From NCBI RefSeq assembly GCF_003970575.1, contig NZ_RXWZ01000036.1, positions 1-60,038 on the forward strand: DNA of 60,038 nucleotides, written 5' to 3'. A program made the position numbers and the translations under genes. This DNA is from Mammaliicoccus fleurettii (lineage in GTDB: Bacteria; Bacillota; Bacilli; Staphylococcales; Staphylococcaceae). Positions 27,422 to 38,861 of this stretch are shown here, piece by piece (the stretch's first letter is position 1; each line of letters opens with the position of its first letter). The notes below the pieces were generated by a model. That model saw only the letters and a program-made list of their open reading frames with translations, ran no database searches and was not told where the DNA came from.

Positions 27422-30400
27422 TTAGTCAGTAACGACTGGTTCTTCAGGTAAAACTTTCTTTTCAACTTTTTCAAAGTCAACACCAGTATATCTTCTCATA
27501 CCTGTACCAGCAGGAATTAATTTACCGATGATAACATTTTCTTTAAGTCCAAGTAAGTTATCACGCTTACCTTTAATAGCAGCATCTGTAAGAACTCTTG
27601 TTGTTTCTTGGAATGAAGCTGCAGATAAGAAACTTTCTGTTTCTAGAGATGCTTTAGTAATACCAAGTAATACAGGTTTTGCAGTTGCTGGACGCTTACG
27701 CGTAGCAAATACTTCTCTGTTAGCATCAGTAAATGTATGAATATCAACTAATGCACCTGGTAATAATTTAGTATCCCCTGCTTCAATAATTCTAACTTTA
27801 CGAAGCATTTGTCTAACCATAACTTCAACGTGTTTATCTGAAATTTCAACACCTTGCATACGGTAAACTTTTTGAACTTCTTTAAGTAGATATTTTTGAG
27901 TAGCATTTAAGCCTGCAACTGCTAATAATCCTTTAGGCTCAATTGAACCTTCAGTCATTACTTCACCACGTTCAACGTATTGTCCTTCTTCAACTTTAAG
28001 TCGAGAAGTACCAGGAGCGTTATAAGTACGGATTTCATTTTCGCCTTTAACTTTAATTTCTTGTTGACGATCTTTAACGATTGTTATTTCAGTTACTTCA
28101 CCGTTAATTTCAGAAATTACCGCTTGACCTTTAGGATTACGCGCTTCAAATAACTCTTGAATACGAGGTAAACCTTGAGTAATATCGGCTCCTGCAACAC
28201 CGCCGGTATGGAATGTACGCATTGTAAGCTGAGTACCTGGTTCACCGATTGATTGTGCAGCAATTGTACCAACTGCTTCACCAACTTCAACTTGTTCACC
28301 AGTTGCTAAGTTCTTACCATAACATTTTTCACATACACCATGACGTGTGTTACAAGTAAATGCTGAACGGATATGCATTTCAGTAATACCAGCATCAACG
28401 ATTATTTTAGCAATTTCTGCTGTAATAAGTTCGTTCACTTTAATAATTACTTCGTCCGTTTCAGGATGACGTAACGTTTCTTTAGAGTAACGACCTTCTA
28501 TACGTTCAATAAATGGTTCAATTAGTTCTGAACCTTCTCTTATATCAGAAACTAGTAATCCTCGGTCAGTACCACAATCTTCTTCTCTAACGATAACATC
28601 TTGTGCTACGTCAACTAGACGACGTGTTAAGTAACCTGAATCGGCAGTTTTCAGCGCTGTATCGGCAAGACCTTTACGAGCACCGTGAGTAGAGATGAAG
28701 TATTCAAGTACTGTTAAACCTTCACGGAATGAAGATTTAATAGGTAACTCGATAATTTTACCAGATGGATTGGCCATCAAACCACGCATACCAGCTAACT
28801 GAGTGAAGTTAGATGCGTTACCACGCGCTCCTGAGTCACTCATCATAAAGATTGGGTTTAAGCTATCTAATGACATCATTAATTTAGCTTGAATATCATC
28901 TTTCGCTCTAGTCCAAATCTCGATAACAGCTGCATAACGTTCGCTTTCAGTAATTAAACCACGGCTGAATTGTTTTTGTACTTTATCTACTTTAATTTCT
29001 GCTTCTCCGATAATTTCTTGTTTCTCAGGAAGAACCACAATATCAGAAACACCAACTGTAATACCAGCACGAGATGAGTATTTAAATCCTAAATCCTTCA
29101 TCTTATCTAGCATCATTGAAGTATCTGTAATATGGAATTTATTGAAGATTTCAGCAATGATTTGACCTAAGAATTTTTTGTTGAATGGTTTAACAAGTTC
29201 AACATCTTCTAGGTATTCAATCAAACCACCTTCTGGAATATCAGTAGGTGAAACAAAGTATTTATCTGGTGTTGATTTTTCTAAATTGAAATTAGTCGGT
29301 TCATTTATATAAGGGAATGATTCCGGCATAATTTCATTAAAGATAACTTTACCAACAGATGTAATTAATAATTTGCTATTTTGTTCTTCAGTAAATGTTG
29401 GGTTCTTTAATGATCTTGCATGAACAGCTATACGAGAATGTAAATGTACATAGCCATTTACATAAGCTTTAATAACTTCATCTGTTTCACTAAAGATATC
29501 TCCAGCTCCTATTGCACCTTTACGCTCTAGAGTTAAGTAATAGTTACCTAATACCATATCTTGAGAAGGTGTAACAACTGGTTTACCATCTTTAGGGTTT
29601 AAGATGTTTTGTGCCGCAAGCATTAACATACGAGCTTCTGCTTGTGCTTCTTTTGATAATGGAACATGGACAGCCATTTGGTCACCATCAAAGTCAGCGT
29701 TATAAGCTGTTGTAACAAGTGGATGAAGTCTAATCGCACGACCTTCTACCAATGTAGGTTCAAATGCTTGAATACCTAAACGGTGAAGTGTTGGCGCACG
29801 GTTTAGTAATACTGGATGTTCTTTAATAACATCTTCAAGTACGTCCCAAACTTCTTCTTCCATTCTTTCGATTTTACCTTTTGCATTTTTGATGTTAGTA
29901 GCGATTTCACGTTCAACAAGTTCTTTCATAATGAAAGGTTTGAACAATTCAAGCGCCATTTCTTTTGGTAAACCACATTGGTACATTTTAAGGCTTGGTC
30001 CTACTACGATAACTGAACGACCTGAATAGTCAACACGTTTACCTAGTAAGTTTTGACGGAAACGACCTTGTTTACCTTTTAACATATGTGATAGTGATTT
30101 CAACGGACGGTTACCCGGACCTGTAACAGGACGACCACGACGACCATTGTCGATTAACGCATCTACAGCTTCTTGTAACATACGCTTTTCATTTTGTACG
30201 ATAATACCAGGTGCACCTAAGTCTAATAAACGTTTCAAACGATTATTACGGTTGATGACACGACGGTATAAATCATTTAAATCACTTGTAGCAAAACGGC
30301 CACCATCTAATTGAACCATTGGACGAATTTCAGGTGGGATAATTGGTAACACATCTAAAATCATCCATGATGGATCATTGCCAGAGTGACGGAATGATTC

Positions 30401-31039
30401 AACAACTTCTAAACGTTTGATTGCTCTAGTTAATCTTTGTCCAGTTGCTGATTCTAATTCTTCACGTAACACTTTCAGTTCTTTTTCTAAATCAATATCA
30501 TTTAGTAAATCACGAATGGCTTCTGCACCCATTTTTGCTGTAAATTTACCAGGATATTTATCGTAGTATTCACGGAATTCACCTTCAGTTAATAATTGTT
30601 TCTTATCTAATCCAGTTGGACCTGGATCAATTACTGTATAAGAAGCAAAATATATAACTTCTTCAAGTGAACGTGGTGACATATCAAGTAATAGTCCCAT
30701 ACGACTTGGGATACCTTTGAAGTACCAAATATGAGAAACTGGTGCTGCTAATTCAATGTGCCCCATTCTTTCACGACGCACTTTTGATTTAGTAACTTCT
30801 ACACCACATCTGTCACAAACCATGCCTTTATAACGTACTCTTTTATATTTACCACAACTACATTCCCAGTCCTTAGTTGGACCAAAAATTTTCTCACAGA
30901 ATAAACCATCTCTTTCAGGTTTTAACGTACGGTAGTTAATTGTTTCTGGTTTCTTCACTTCACCAAATGACCAAGAACGAATCTTTTCAGGTGAAGCAAG
31001 TCCTATTTTCATGTAATGGAAATTATTTACATCAATCAA
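27422..31039 (-). CDS. rpoC: RNA polymerase beta' subunit
   Basis: The catalytic large subunit, about 1205 residues. Seen are the N-terminal zinc-binding cysteines ([24 protein letters not shown]), the Mg-binding [14 protein letters not shown], the bridge-helix/trigger-loop region ending in [24 protein letters not shown], and the C-terminal [31 protein letters not shown] place the start at TTG 31039 ([13 protein letters not shown]), 8 bases after AAGGAGG, the same start as in S. aureus. A small hairpin lies between rpoB and rpoC. Confidence 0.97.
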   Translation of the reverse strand: MIDVNNFHYMKIGLASPEKIRSWSFGEVKKPETINYRTLKPERDGLFCEKIFGPTKDWECSCGKYKRVRYKGMVCDRCGVEVTKSKVRRERMGHIELAAPVSHIWYFKGIPSRMGLLLDMSPRSLEEVIYFASYTVIDPGPTGLDKKQLLTEGEFREYYDKYPGKFTAKMGAEAIRDLLNDIDLEKELKVLREELESATGQRLTRAIKRLEVVESFRHSGNDPSWMILDVLPIIPPEIRPMVQLDGGRFATSDLNDLYRRVINRNNRLKRLLDLGAPGIIVQNEKRMLQEAVDALIDNGRRGRPVTGPGNRPLKSLSHMLKGKQGRFRQNLLGKRVDYSGRSVIVVGPSLKMYQCGLPKEMALELFKPFIMKELVEREIATNIKNAKGKIERMEEEVWDVLEDVIKEHPVLLNRAPTLHRLGIQAFEPTLVEGRAIRLHPLVTTAYNADFDGDQMAVHVPLSKEAQAEARMLMLAAQNILNPKDGKPVVTPSQDMVLGNYYLTLERKGAIGAGDIFSETDEVIKAYVNGYVHLHSRIAVHARSLKNPTFTEEQNSKLLITSVGKVIFNEIMPESFPYINEPTNFNLEKSTPDKYFVSPTDIPEGGLIEYLEDVELVKPFNKKFLGQIIAEIFNKFHITDTSMMLDKMKDLGFKYSSRAGITVGVSDIVVLPEKQEIIGEAEIKVDKVQKQFSRGLITESERYAAVIEIWTRAKDDIQAKLMMSLDSLNPIFMMSDSGARGNASNFTQLAGMRGLMANPSGKIIELPIKSSFREGLTVLEYFISTHGARKGLADTALKTADSGYLTRRLVDVAQDVIVREEDCGTDRGLLVSDIREGSELIEPFIERIEGRYSKETLRHPETDEVIIKVNELITAEIAKIIVDAGITEMHIRSAFTCNTRHGVCEKCYGKNLATGEQVEVGEAVGTIAAQSIGEPGTQLTMRTFHTGGVAGADITQGLPRIQELFEARNPKGQAVISEINGEVTEITIVKDRQQEIKVKGENEIRTYNAPGTSRLKVEEGQYVERGEVMTEGSIEPKGLLAVAGLNATQKYLLKEVQKVYRMQGVEISDKHVEVMVRQMLRKVRIIEAGDTKLLPGALVDIHTFTDANREVFATRKRPATAKPVLLGITKASLETESFLSAASFQETTRVLTDAAIKGKRDNLLGLKENVIIGKLIPAGTGMRRYTGVDFEKVEKKVLPEEPVVTD

Positions 31040-31101
31040 GGAGCCTACCTCCTTCAATTTAAATTAGTTGTGCCGGTTGATTGATAATGTATAACAAATG
31101 A

Positions 31102-31131
31102 AAAGCGCAAAGGTAATACCAAATGCGCTTT
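31102..31131 (-). other. Hairpin in the rpoB-rpoC gap
   Basis: AAAGCGCA (31102-31109) pairs with TGCGCTTT (31124-31131) around a 14-base loop. Only a short T stretch follows on the minus strand, so it is a weak attenuator or mRNA-processing stem rather than a full terminator. Confidence 0.5.
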
Positions 31132-31139
31132 ATTAACTT

Positions 31140-34100
31140 TTAATCAGTTACTTGTTGTCCTTCTATTGCTGCATCTTGTGAAACACCTAAATCAACTTTT
31201 TTGTCCATCATTTCTTCATCTTCTAAATCACGCATTTCGATTTCATTATCATGTTCGTCCATAACTTTAACGTCTAGACCTAAACTTTGTAATTCTTTCA
31301 TTAATACGCGGAACGATTCAGGAACACCCGGTTTAGGGATGTTTTCACCTTTAACAATGGATTCATAAGTTTTAACACGACCTACAGTATCATCAGATTT
31401 ATAAGTTAAAATCTCTTGTAAAGTATATGCAGCACCATATGCTTCAAGTGCCCATACCTCCATCTCACCAAAACGTTGTCCACCAAACTGAGCTTTACCG
31501 CCAAGTGGTTGTTGTGTAACTAGTGAGTATGGTCCAGTAGAACGTGCGTGTAATTTGTCATCTACCATGTGTGCAAGTTTAAGCATGTACATAACACCTA
31601 CAGATACACGGTTATCAAACGGTTCACCAGTACGACCATCGTAAAGTACAGTTTTACCATCACGAGCCATACCTGCTTCTTCAATAGTTGACCAAACATC
31701 ATCATCGTTTGCACCATCAAATACTGGTGAAGCAACATGAATACCTAAATTCTTAGCTGCCATTCCAAGATGAAGTTCTAACACTTGTCCGATATTCATA
31801 CGAGAAGGTACACCTAATGGGTTTAACATGATATCAATTGGTGTTCCGTCTGGTAAATAAGGCATATCTTCTTCAGGTAAGATACGCGAAATAACACCTT
31901 TGTTACCATGTCGACCACACATTTTATCTCCGACATGTATTTTACGTTTTTGAACGATGTATACACGTACTAATTGGTTAACACCAGGAGATAATGAATC
32001 ATCGCCTTCTTCTCTATTGAACACTTTAACATCTAATACAATACCACCTGCACCATGAGGTACACGTAATGAAGTATCACGAACTTCACGAGCTTTTTCA
32101 CCAAAGATTGCATGTAATAATCTTTCTTCAGCAGTTAGTTCTTTTACACCTTTAGGCGTTACTTTACCAACCAGAATATCTCCGTCTTTAACTTCTGCAC
32201 CAACATAGATAATACCTCGATCGTCTAAGTTTTTAAGTGCATTGTCAGAAACGTTTGGAATATCACGTGTAATTTCTTCAGGTCCTAATTTAGTATCACG
32301 AGCCTCTGATTCATATTCTTCAACGTGAATTGAAGTGTAAACGTCATCTTTAACTAAACGTTCACTCATGATTACAGCATCCTCGTAGTTATAACCATCC
32401 CAAGTCATGAAACCAACAACTACGTTACGACCAAGTGCCATTTCACCTAGTTCCATTGAAGGACCATCAGCTAAAATTTCACCTTTAGTAACGATATCGC
32501 CACTAGCAATAATTGGACGTTGGTTATAACAAGTACCAGAGTTACTACGTTTGAATTTAGATAATGGATAACGGTCTAATTCCGTTTCAATTTCTTTACC
32601 ATTTTCTTCAACAATACGTCTAACAAGAATTTCTTTAGCTTCAACGTGTTCAACTCTACCTTTATATTTCGCAACAACAGCTGCACCGGAGTCACGAGCA
32701 GTTACGTGTTCCATACCAGTACCAACAAATGGTGCTTCTGGATTCATTAAAGGTACTGCTTGACGTTGCATGTTTGCACCCATAAGCGCACGGTTAGAGT
32801 CATCGTTTTCTAAGAAAGGAATACATGCTGTCGCAGCAGAAACAACTTGTTTAGGTGAAACGTCCATGTAATCCATACGTTCTTTCGGTTTCGTAGTATT
32901 ATCCCCACGGAAACGACAAAGTACTTCATCATCAACGAATTTACCAGTTTCATCTAATACTGAGTTTGCTTGCGCAACAACATAACTATCTTCTTCGTCA
33001 GCTGTTAAATAGTCAATTCTGTCAGTAACTTGGTTTGTTTCTATATTAACCTTACGATAAGGTGTTTCAATAAATCCAAATTCATTTACTCTCGCATAAC
33101 TTGATAAAGAGTTAATTAAACCAATGTTTGGTCCCTCAGGTGTCTCGATAGGACACATACGACCATAGTGAGAGTAGTGAACGTCACGTACTTCCATACC
33201 AGCACGTTCACGAGTTAAACCGCCGGGTCCAAGAGCTGATAGACGACGTTTATGCGTCAACTCAGCTAATGGGTTTGCTTGGTCCATGAATTGTGATAAT
33301 TGAGAGCTACCAAAGAATTCTTTAATAGATGCAATTACTGGACGAATATTTATTAATTGTTGAGGTGTGATTGAATCAGTATCTTGAATTGACATACGTT
33401 CACGTACTACACGTTCCATACGTGATAAACCAATTCTGAATTGGTTTTGTAATAATTCGCCTACTGAACGTAAACGACGGTTACCTAAGTGGTCAATATC
33501 ATCTGTATAACCTACACCATGTAACAAGTTAAAGAAATATGATAATGAAGAAATTATATCTGCTGGTGTAATACACTTAACAGCTTCATCAGGGAATGCA
33601 TTACCGATTACTGTTGTTGTACGTTTTTCTTCATCACCAGGGATATATATTTTAACAGCTTGTACTTCAACTGGTTCATCTAATACACCGCTATTTAACT
33701 CATATACATGAATATTAGCGTTAGATTCTAAAACGTCGATAATTTTATCTAAGTTACGACGATCTAGTACAGTACCTTCTTCAGCTGCAATTTCACCTGT
33801 TTCAACATCAACAATAGGCTCAGCTAAAGTTTGATTGAATAAACGATGTTTAAGGTGTAATTTTTTGTTCATTTTATAACGACCAACGCTTGCTAAGTCA
33901 TAACGTTTTGGGTCGAAGAAACGTGAATATAATAAACTTTTAGCGTTTTCTACTGTTGGTGGTTCTCCTGGACGTAAACGCTCATAGATTTCAAGCAATG
34001 CTTGATCCGTTGTTTCAGTATTATCTTTGTTCAAAGCATTTCTAAGGTATTCATTGTCACCAAGTAAATCAATGATTTCTTGATCTGATGAGAACCCTAA

Positions 34101-34694
34101 TGCACGGACTAATACTGTGATTGGTAATTTACGAGTTCTGTCTATTCTTACGTAAGGAACATCTTTTGCATCTGTTTCATACTCTAACCATGCACCACGG
34201 TTAGGAATTACAGTAGTTCCAAAACTCACTTTACCGTTTTTATCAACTTTTTCATTGAAATAAACGGAAGGTGAACGTACAAGTTGAGATACAATAACAC
34301 GTTCTGCACCATTAATTACAAAAGTACCTGTGTCAGTCATTAATGGGAAATCACCCATAAATACTTCTTGGTCTTTTACTTCGCCTGTTTCTTTATTGAT
34401 TAAACGGACTTTAACACGCAATGGCGCAGCATATGTCGCATCACGGTTTTTAGACTCCTCTAAATCATATTTCGGTTCACCTAAACGGTAATCTACGAAT
34501 TCTAAAGATAGGTTACCTGTAAAGTCATCAATTGGAGAAATGTCTCGGAACATTTCAAGTAAACCTTCTTTAAGAAACCATTCATATGATTTCGTTTGAA
34601 TCTCGATTAAGTTAGGTAGTTCTAAAATCTCGGAAATTCTCGCATAACTTCTACGAACACGATGTCTTCCATACTGGATAAGTTGACCTGTCAA
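31140..34694 (-). CDS. rpoB: RNA polymerase beta subunit
   Basis: About 1184 residues. The rifampicin-pocket sequence [20 protein letters not shown] followed by [14 protein letters not shown] is the wild-type, rifampicin-sensitive form. Also visible are [35 protein letters not shown] and the C-terminal [18 protein letters not shown]. The start is probably TTG 34694 ([12 protein letters not shown]), 5 bases after GAGGGGTGA, in register with S. aureus RpoB. Its long leader contains a terminator-like hairpin downstream of a strong promoter. Confidence 0.97.
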   Translation of the reverse strand: MTGQLIQYGRHRVRRSYARISEILELPNLIEIQTKSYEWFLKEGLLEMFRDISPIDDFTGNLSLEFVDYRLGEPKYDLEESKNRDATYAAPLRVKVRLINKETGEVKDQEVFMGDFPLMTDTGTFVINGAERVIVSQLVRSPSVYFNEKVDKNGKVSFGTTVIPNRGAWLEYETDAKDVPYVRIDRTRKLPITVLVRALGFSSDQEIIDLLGDNEYLRNALNKDNTETTDQALLEIYERLRPGEPPTVENAKSLLYSRFFDPKRYDLASVGRYKMNKKLHLKHRLFNQTLAEPIVDVETGEIAAEEGTVLDRRNLDKIIDVLESNANIHVYELNSGVLDEPVEVQAVKIYIPGDEEKRTTTVIGNAFPDEAVKCITPADIISSLSYFFNLLHGVGYTDDIDHLGNRRLRSVGELLQNQFRIGLSRMERVVRERMSIQDTDSITPQQLINIRPVIASIKEFFGSSQLSQFMDQANPLAELTHKRRLSALGPGGLTRERAGMEVRDVHYSHYGRMCPIETPEGPNIGLINSLSSYARVNEFGFIETPYRKVNIETNQVTDRIDYLTADEEDSYVVAQANSVLDETGKFVDDEVLCRFRGDNTTKPKERMDYMDVSPKQVVSAATACIPFLENDDSNRALMGANMQRQAVPLMNPEAPFVGTGMEHVTARDSGAAVVAKYKGRVEHVEAKEILVRRIVEENGKEIETELDRYPLSKFKRSNSGTCYNQRPIIASGDIVTKGEILADGPSMELGEMALGRNVVVGFMTWDGYNYEDAVIMSERLVKDDVYTSIHVEEYESEARDTKLGPEEITRDIPNVSDNALKNLDDRGIIYVGAEVKDGDILVGKVTPKGVKELTAEERLLHAIFGEKAREVRDTSLRVPHGAGGIVLDVKVFNREEGDDSLSPGVNQLVRVYIVQKRKIHVGDKMCGRHGNKGVISRILPEEDMPYLPDGTPIDIMLNPLGVPSRMNIGQVLELHLGMAAKNLGIHVASPVFDGANDDDVWSTIEEAGMARDGKTVLYDGRTGEPFDNRVSVGVMYMLKLAHMVDDKLHARSTGPYSLVTQQPLGGKAQFGGQRFGEMEVWALEAYGAAYTLQEILTYKSDDTVGRVKTYESIVKGENIPKPGVPESFRVLMKELQSLGLDVKVMDEHDNEIEMRDLEDEEMMDKKVDLGVSQDAAIEGQQVTD

Positions 34695-34724
34695 CAGATT
34701 CACCCCTCAAATATTGTGAATATA

Positions 34725-34840
34725 ACTTTGCGTCTTACAAAATAAATATAATAAGACAAAAAGAAAACGGAAAGTCAATGATTCCATTTTCTATTTCGTA
34801 CGACTTATTCCTAACATTCAATTAAGGGCGACGCAAAAGT
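34725..34840 (-). promoter_or_regulatory. Structured rpoB leader with a candidate attenuator
   Basis: In the roughly 170-base leader, GAAAATGGAA (34791-34782) pairs with TTCCGTTTTC (34772-34763) and is followed by TTTTTG, an intrinsic-terminator layout. Farther out, ACTTTTGCGTC (34840-34830) can pair with GACGCAAAGT (34734-34725; one bulged base), enclosing it, and GTCTTA/TAAGAC form another small stem. This suggests premature termination control of rpoBC. Confidence 0.55.
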
Positions 34841-34875
34841 ACACACTTATTGAATATAATTTTTAACATTCTATT

Positions 34876-34904
34876 ACTATATCAGAACAAAACAGCAAAA
34901 TCAA
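34876..34904 (-). promoter_or_regulatory. rpoB: Sigma-A promoter of rpoBC
   Basis: TTGATT (34904-34899), 17-base spacer ending TGA, TATAGT (34881-34876) on the minus strand. The -35 box overlaps the last codons of the upstream methyltransferase gene. Confidence 0.85.
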
Positions 34905-35509
34905 GCTTTTACACTTTTTAAAATGTAATAACCCTTGCTTTTTTCTATTGTTTCTGCATTACCATAAAGATCTTGCATTTTCTTCTTTGCAGAAGGCATG
35001 CCTTGTTTCTTTTGAATTACGACCCAAAGCTCTCCACCACTAGATAATACGTCATTACTTTGTTCAAGTATTTGATGCACAATTTCTTTTCCAGCTCTTA
35101 TTGGAGGATTTGTTAATACACAATCGAATTTTAAATCTAAGACAGCATCTAAACAATTACTAACTTGTATATTTGCATTACTTATTTCATTAGATTTCTG
35201 GTTATCTTTCGCTAAATCCAATGCACGTTCATTAACATCCACTAACGTTATTTCGCTGTATGGAAGTACTTTTGCACACATTAAACCTATCGGGCCATAA
35301 CCACAACCTACATCCAATATTTTCTTTTTAGGACCAGGGGGATTTGCATTTAAAAAAGTAGAAATCAACAAATCAGATCCAAAATCTATTTTCCCTTTCG
35401 AAAATACACCATGATCCGTTTGAAGTGAGAGTTTGTTGTCGCGATAGAAATAATCGAAATTTTCTCGTTCCGACTTCACATTTGGATCATTATCAAAATA
35501 ATGACTCAT
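34901..35509 (-). CDS. Class I methyltransferase, RsmC/YbxB family
   Basis: A 202-residue SAM-dependent methyltransferase with motif I LDVGCGYGPIGL near residues 66-77, an acidic SAM-contact strand (ITLVDVNERAL), and the catalytic VLTNPPIRAG of N2-guanine or N6-adenine methylases. It is homologous to Bacillus YbxB and the C-terminal domain of RsmC, which modifies a 16S rRNA guanine; the exact target is not proven. GAGGTGG gives the start. It lies between rplL and rpoB as in other Firmicutes; the rpoB promoter sits in its end. Confidence 0.88.
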   Translation of the reverse strand: MSHYFDNDPNVKSERENFDYFYRDNKLSLQTDHGVFSKGKIDFGSDLLISTFLNANPPGPKKKILDVGCGYGPIGLMCAKVLPYSEITLVDVNERALDLAKDNQKSNEISNANIQVSNCLDAVLDLKFDCVLTNPPIRAGKEIVHQILEQSNDVLSSGGELWVVIQKKQGMPSAKKKMQDLYGNAETIEKSKGYYILKSVKA

Positions 35510-35540
35510 TACGCCACCTCTTTATCGCATTTAATGAGTA

Positions 35541-35576
35541 AAGAAAAACCCGTTATCATGATAATAACGGGTTTTT
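35541..35576. terminator. rplL: Terminator after rplL
   Basis: AAAAACCCGTTAT (35544-35556) pairs perfectly with ATAACGGGTTTTT (35564-35576), with T/A runs both ways. Confidence 0.88.
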
Positions 35577-35591
35577 GATTTAATACAGAAA

Positions 35592-35954
35592 TTATTTTAC
35601 TTCTACAGATGCGCCAACTTCTTCTAATTTTTCTTTTAAAGCTTCAGCGTCTTCTTTAGATAAACCTTCTTTAACAACTTTAGGAGCGTTGTCTACGATT
35701 TCTTTAGCTTCTTTTAATCCTAAACCAGTTACTTCTTTAACTGCTTTAACAACTTTAATTTTTGAATCTCCAGCTGAAGTTAATTCAACGTCAAATTCAG
35801 TTTGTTCAGCTGCTGCGTCTCCACCAGCTGCGCCAGCTGCTGCTACAGGAGCTGCTGCTGTTACACCAAATTCTTCTTCAATAGCTTTTACTAAGTCATT
35901 TAATTCTAATACTGACATTTCTTTAATTGCTTCGATAATTTTTTCATTAGACAT
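35592..35954 (-). CDS. rplL: Ribosomal protein L7/L12
   Basis: The ribosomal stalk protein, 120 residues, present as dimers bound to L10, which recruits translation GTPases. It shows the N-terminal dimerisation helix, the flexible Ala/Gly-rich hinge (residues about 33-50), and the C-terminal domain with [18 protein letters not shown] and the GASVEVK end. It follows rplJ by 40 bases and is controlled with it by the L10 leader. Confidence 0.98.
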   Translation of the reverse strand: MSNEKIIEAIKEMSVLELNDLVKAIEEEFGVTAAAPVAAAGAAGGDAAAEQTEFDVELTSAGDSKIKVVKAVKEVTGLGLKEAKEIVDNAPKVVKEGLSKEDAEALKEKLEEVGASVEVK

Positions 35955-35994
35955 GATATATATCCTCCATTAATTAATTTTATTTGTTGCTGAA

Positions 35995-36501
35995 TTATTC
36001 AGCACTTTCTTCTTTTTGTTCTCCAACAGCTTTAACTGCATAAGCAAAGTTACGAACTGGAGCTTGTAATACAGATAGTAACATTGATACAAGACCATCT
36101 TTTGATGGTAATGAACCGATTGTGTTAACTTCTTCTGCAGTAACAACTTGTCCTTCAATAACACCTGCTTTGATTTCTAAAGCTTCGTTTTGTTTAGCGA
36201 AGTCAGCAAGAATTTTCGCTGGTTCAACTACTTCTTCATTTGAAAAAGCAATTGCGTTAGGACCAGTTAATGATTCTTCTAAACCTTCGATTCCAGCAGC
36301 TTCAGCAGCACGACGAACTAAAGTATTTTTGTAAACTTTATATTCGATTCCAGCTTCACGTAATTGTTTACGTAATTCAGTAACTTGTGCAACTGTTAAA
36401 CCACGGTAATCCACAACAATTGTTGAAACAGAATTTTTAAATTGTTCAGTAATTAAATCAACTTTTTGTTGTTTCACTTCAACGATTTTTGAGTTAGACA
36501 T
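35995..36501 (-). CDS. rplJ: Ribosomal protein L10
   Basis: Stalk base protein that binds 23S rRNA and carries the L7/L12 dimers; 168 residues. The N-terminal [20 protein letters not shown] and [10 protein letters not shown] segments are typical, and the Glu-rich C-terminus is the L12-binding helix. The gene follows a leader RNA through which L10(L12) complexes regulate their own synthesis. Confidence 0.98.
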   Translation of the reverse strand: MSNSKIVEVKQQKVDLITEQFKNSVSTIVVDYRGLTVAQVTELRKQLREAGIEYKVYKNTLVRRAAEAAGIEGLEESLTGPNAIAFSNEEVVEPAKILADFAKQNEALEIKAGVIEGQVVTAEEVNTIGSLPSKDGLVSMLLSVLQAPVRNFAYAVKAVGEQKEESAE

Positions 36502-36539
36502 CTTTACACCTCCATATTATTTATCACGTGCTTTTATGA

Positions 36540-36681
36540 TGAGGTATCTCAACAAAAAAGCACTTTTTACCCACGGCAAAAAGTGCTTGAAATTTATACG
36601 TTCAAGTCAATTTAGGCCTCGGTAGGATTAACTTTTAAGTCCAAAAATGAACTCCTACTGTCTTAGGTTAAATATTACACA
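36540..36681 (-). ncRNA. L10 leader (rplJL autoregulation)
   Basis: The roughly 170-base leader between promoter and rplJ ends in a terminator: AAGCACTTTTT (minus strand, 36588-36578) pairs with AAAAAGTGCTT (36568-36558), followed by TTTTTG. Upstream sequence (36600-36680) can form the L10-binding stems, with AGTAGGAG and CTCCTAC-like complementary parts. Position and layout match the L10 leader of Firmicutes, where excess L10 favours termination. Confidence 0.8.
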
Positions 36682-36687
36682 TCCAAA

Positions 36688-36716
36688 ACTATAACGCGTT
36701 TTGGACGTGAAGTCAA
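36688..36716 (-). promoter_or_regulatory. rplJ: Sigma-A promoter of rplJL
   Basis: TTGACT (36716-36711), 17-base spacer, TATAGT (36693-36688) on the minus strand, just after the rplA stop. The spacer and -10 also fall in an inverted repeat (TCCAAAAC/GTTTTGGA) that may help terminate rplKA. Confidence 0.85.
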
Positions 36717-36726
36717 TATATTTATA

Positions 36727-37419
36727 TTATAATTTAAAGCTAGAAGTATCAACTTTGATACCAGGGCCCATTGTTGTTGTAACAGCAACAGACTTGAAGT
36801 AAGTACCTTTAGATGATGCTGGTTTAGCTTTTGTTAATGTATCTTGAATTGTTTTGAAGTTATCAACTAATTGTTGTTCATCAAATGATACTTTACCAAT
36901 AGAAGCATGAACAATACCAGATTTTTCAGCACGGTATTCTACTTTACCTGCTTTAATTTCTGCTACTGCTTTTTTGATATCCATAGTAACTGTACCAGTT
37001 TTAGGGTTTGGCATTAAACCTTTAGGTCCTAATACACGACCAAGTTTACCAACTTCACCCATCATATCAGGTGTAGCAACGATTACATCAAAGTCGAACC
37101 AACCTTGGTTGATTTTATTAATGTACTCTTCACCTACATAATCTGCTCCAGCTTCTTCTGCTTCTTTGATTTTATCGCCTTTAGCGAATACTAATACACG
37201 TTGAGTTTTACCAGTACCGTGTGGTAATACTACAGCACCACGGATTTGTTGGTCATTTTTACGAGTATCAATACCTAAACGAAATGCAACTTCAACAGAT
37301 GCATCAAAGTTAACAGTACTTGTTTCTTTTGCTAATTTGATTGCTTCTTCTACAGCGTAAGCTGAAGTACGATCAACTTTAGCAATTGCTTCTTGATACT
37401 TTTTACCTTTTTTAGCCAT
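36727..37419 (-). CDS. rplA: Ribosomal protein L1
   Basis: L1-stalk protein of 230 residues, also the translational repressor of its own operon in many bacteria. [22 protein letters not shown] near the N-terminus and [19 protein letters not shown] near residue 156 are conserved RNA-contact regions. AAGGAGG is the ribosome site. An RNA motif shared with the rplK leader lies immediately upstream and is a candidate L1 operator. Confidence 0.98.
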   Translation of the reverse strand: MAKKGKKYQEAIAKVDRTSAYAVEEAIKLAKETSTVNFDASVEVAFRLGIDTRKNDQQIRGAVVLPHGTGKTQRVLVFAKGDKIKEAEEAGADYVGEEYINKINQGWFDFDVIVATPDMMGEVGKLGRVLGPKGLMPNPKTGTVTMDIKKAVAEIKAGKVEYRAEKSGIVHASIGKVSFDEQQLVDNFKTIQDTLTKAKPASSKGTYFKSVAVTTTMGPGIKVDTSSFKL

Positions 37420-37437
37420 ATTGTTTTTCCTCCTTTA

Positions 37438-37465
37438 GTGGTTTTAGCGGAATGTTACCTCCCAC
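37438..37465 (-). promoter_or_regulatory. Candidate L1 operator before rplA
   Basis: On the minus strand GTGGGAGGTAA begins at 37465 and the motif closes with ACCAC at 37442-37438. The outer GTGG/CCAC pair forms a stem. The same GTGGGAGG...ACCAC arrangement occurs in the rplK leader. Confidence 0.5.
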
Positions 37466-37534
37466 GTGCATTGCCATCAAGACAATGCAATAGCAGACAG
37501 CGAAATAGCCGCCTGCTTAAACTTCAATACTTAA

Positions 37535-37957
37535 TTATTCTACGACAATACCCATGCTACGTGCAGTACCTTCAACGATACGCATAGCTGCTTCTTCAGA
37601 TGCCGCGTTTAAGTCAGGCATTTTAGTGTTAGCAATTTCACGTACTTGATCTTGAGTTACTGTTGCAACTTTAGTTTTGTTAGGTTCACCTGAACCTTTT
37701 TCTACTTTAGCTGCTTTTTTAAGTAATACTGCTGCAGGTGGTGTCTTAGTGATGAAAGTAAATGAACGATCTTCAAATACTGTAATTTCAACTGGAATGA
37801 TTAAACCTGCTTGCTCTTGTGTACGAGCGTTGAATTCTTTACAGAATCCCATAATATTCACACCGGCTTGACCTAATGCAGGACCAACTGGTGGTGCTGG
37901 GTTTGCTTTACCTGCAGGAATTTGCAATTTAACTACTTTAACTACTTTTTTAGCCAC
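37535..37957 (-). CDS. rplK: Ribosomal protein L11
   Basis: GTPase-associated-centre protein, 140 residues, which binds 23S rRNA near the thiostrepton site. [33 protein letters not shown] and [10 protein letters not shown] are intact, including the prolines linked to thiostrepton sensitivity. The start is GTG 37957 ([10 protein letters not shown]), with AAGGAGG 8 bases upstream, in register with S. aureus L11; a longer reading would overlap this site. Confidence 0.97.
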   Translation of the reverse strand: MAKKVVKVVKLQIPAGKANPAPPVGPALGQAGVNIMGFCKEFNARTQEQAGLIIPVEITVFEDRSFTFITKTPPAAVLLKKAAKVEKGSGEPNKTKVATVTQDQVREIANTKMPDLNAASEEAAMRIVEGTARSMGIVVE

Positions 37958-37983
37958 GATGTGCACCTCCTTGATATCGTGAT

Positions 37984-38017
37984 GTGGTCATGGGGTAATG
38001 ATATTTTACCCTCCCAC
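37984..38017 (-). promoter_or_regulatory. Candidate L1 operator in the rplK leader
   Basis: GTGGGAGGGTAA starts at 38017 on the minus strand and ACCAC ends at 37984; GGGTAA and TTACCC pair inside. Second copy of the motif found before rplA. Confidence 0.5.
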
Positions 38018-38067
38018 TCTTCATTTCATAATGAAATGGTTGCGCATAGTCCGAGCGCGACCTTTAA

Positions 38068-38096
38068 ATAATAACATTGAAAACCAGGAATTTCAA
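38068..38096 (-). promoter_or_regulatory. rplK: Sigma-A promoter of rplKA
   Basis: TTGAAA (38096-38091), 17-base spacer, TATTAT (38073-38068) on the minus strand, directly after nusG. Confidence 0.85.
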
Positions 38097-38104
38097 GTGT
38101 TTTT

Positions 38105-38653
38105 TTACAACTTTTCAATTTGGTCGAATTCTACTTCAACCGGCGTTTCTCTACCGAACATGTCAACAAGTACAGTTAGTTTATACTTTTCAACATCTAT
38201 TTCTTTTATTTCGCCAACTTGGTTATTGAATGGACCGCTTGTTACACGAACTTGTTCTCCTAGTTCAACTTCAACATCGACTGTTTTTTCTGACATACCC
38301 ATTTGTTTTAAAATGAATTTCGCTTCATCATGTAACAATGGATTAGGTTTAGAACCTGCACCAGCAGATCCAACAAATCCTGTAACACCTGGTGTGTTTC
38401 TAACAATATACCATGATTCATCCGTCATAATTAGTTCTACTAATACATAACCTGGAAATGTCTTCTTAATTTGTGTTTTGGCTTTACCATCTTTAATAGA
38501 AGTTTCTTCCTCTTCTGGAATTACAACTCTAAAGATTTGTTCTTGCATGTTCATTGTATCAACACGTTTTTCAAGGTTAGTTTTTACTTTGTTTTCATAA
38601 CCTGAATAAGTGTGGACTGCGTACCATCGTTTAGCGCCTGTATCTTCTGACAT
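38105..38653 (-). CDS. nusG: Transcription termination/antitermination factor NusG
   Basis: A 182-residue NusG with the N-terminal NGN domain (KRWYAVHTYSGYENKVKTNLE, FPGYVLVELIMTDESWYIVRNTPGVTGFVG) that binds RNA polymerase, and a C-terminal KOW domain from about residue 128 (GEQVRVTSGPFNNQVGEI). It promotes pausing or processivity depending on context. It follows secE by 14 bases, the standard secE-nusG pair. AAGGAGTGG is the ribosome site. Confidence 0.97.
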   Translation of the reverse strand: MSEDTGAKRWYAVHTYSGYENKVKTNLEKRVDTMNMQEQIFRVVIPEEEETSIKDGKAKTQIKKTFPGYVLVELIMTDESWYIVRNTPGVTGFVGSAGAGSKPNPLLHDEAKFILKQMGMSEKTVDVEVELGEQVRVTSGPFNNQVGEIKEIDVEKYKLTVLVDMFGRETPVEVEFDQIEKL

Positions 38654-38667
38654 TTTGCCACTCCTTA

Positions 38668-38847
38668 CTATCTAATCAAATTAATTAATTCTGTAATTCC
38701 TAAATCTAGTGCATAGAAAAAGATTAAGAAAAAGATTACTGTGCACACTACTATTGTTGTATATTTAACAAGTTCTTTGCCTGTTGGCCAACTTGTTTTC
38801 TGCATTTCTGATTTTACGCCTTGAAAGAAATTTTCTTTTTTAGCCAT
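38668..38847 (-). CDS. secE: Preprotein translocase subunit SecE
   Basis: A 59-residue membrane protein beginning [20 protein letters not shown], with the conserved amphipathic helix ([12 protein letters not shown]) and one transmembrane segment near residues 30-50, ending ELINLIR. It clamps SecY in the protein-export channel. AAAGGAGG lies 8 bases upstream of its ATG. It is placed between rpmG and nusG as in other Firmicutes; found by translating the gap by hand. Confidence 0.95.
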   Translation of the reverse strand: MAKKENFFQGVKSEMQKTSWPTGKELVKYTTIVVCTVIFFLIFFYALDLGITELINLIR

Positions 38848-38861
38848 TGATTTTCCTCCTT

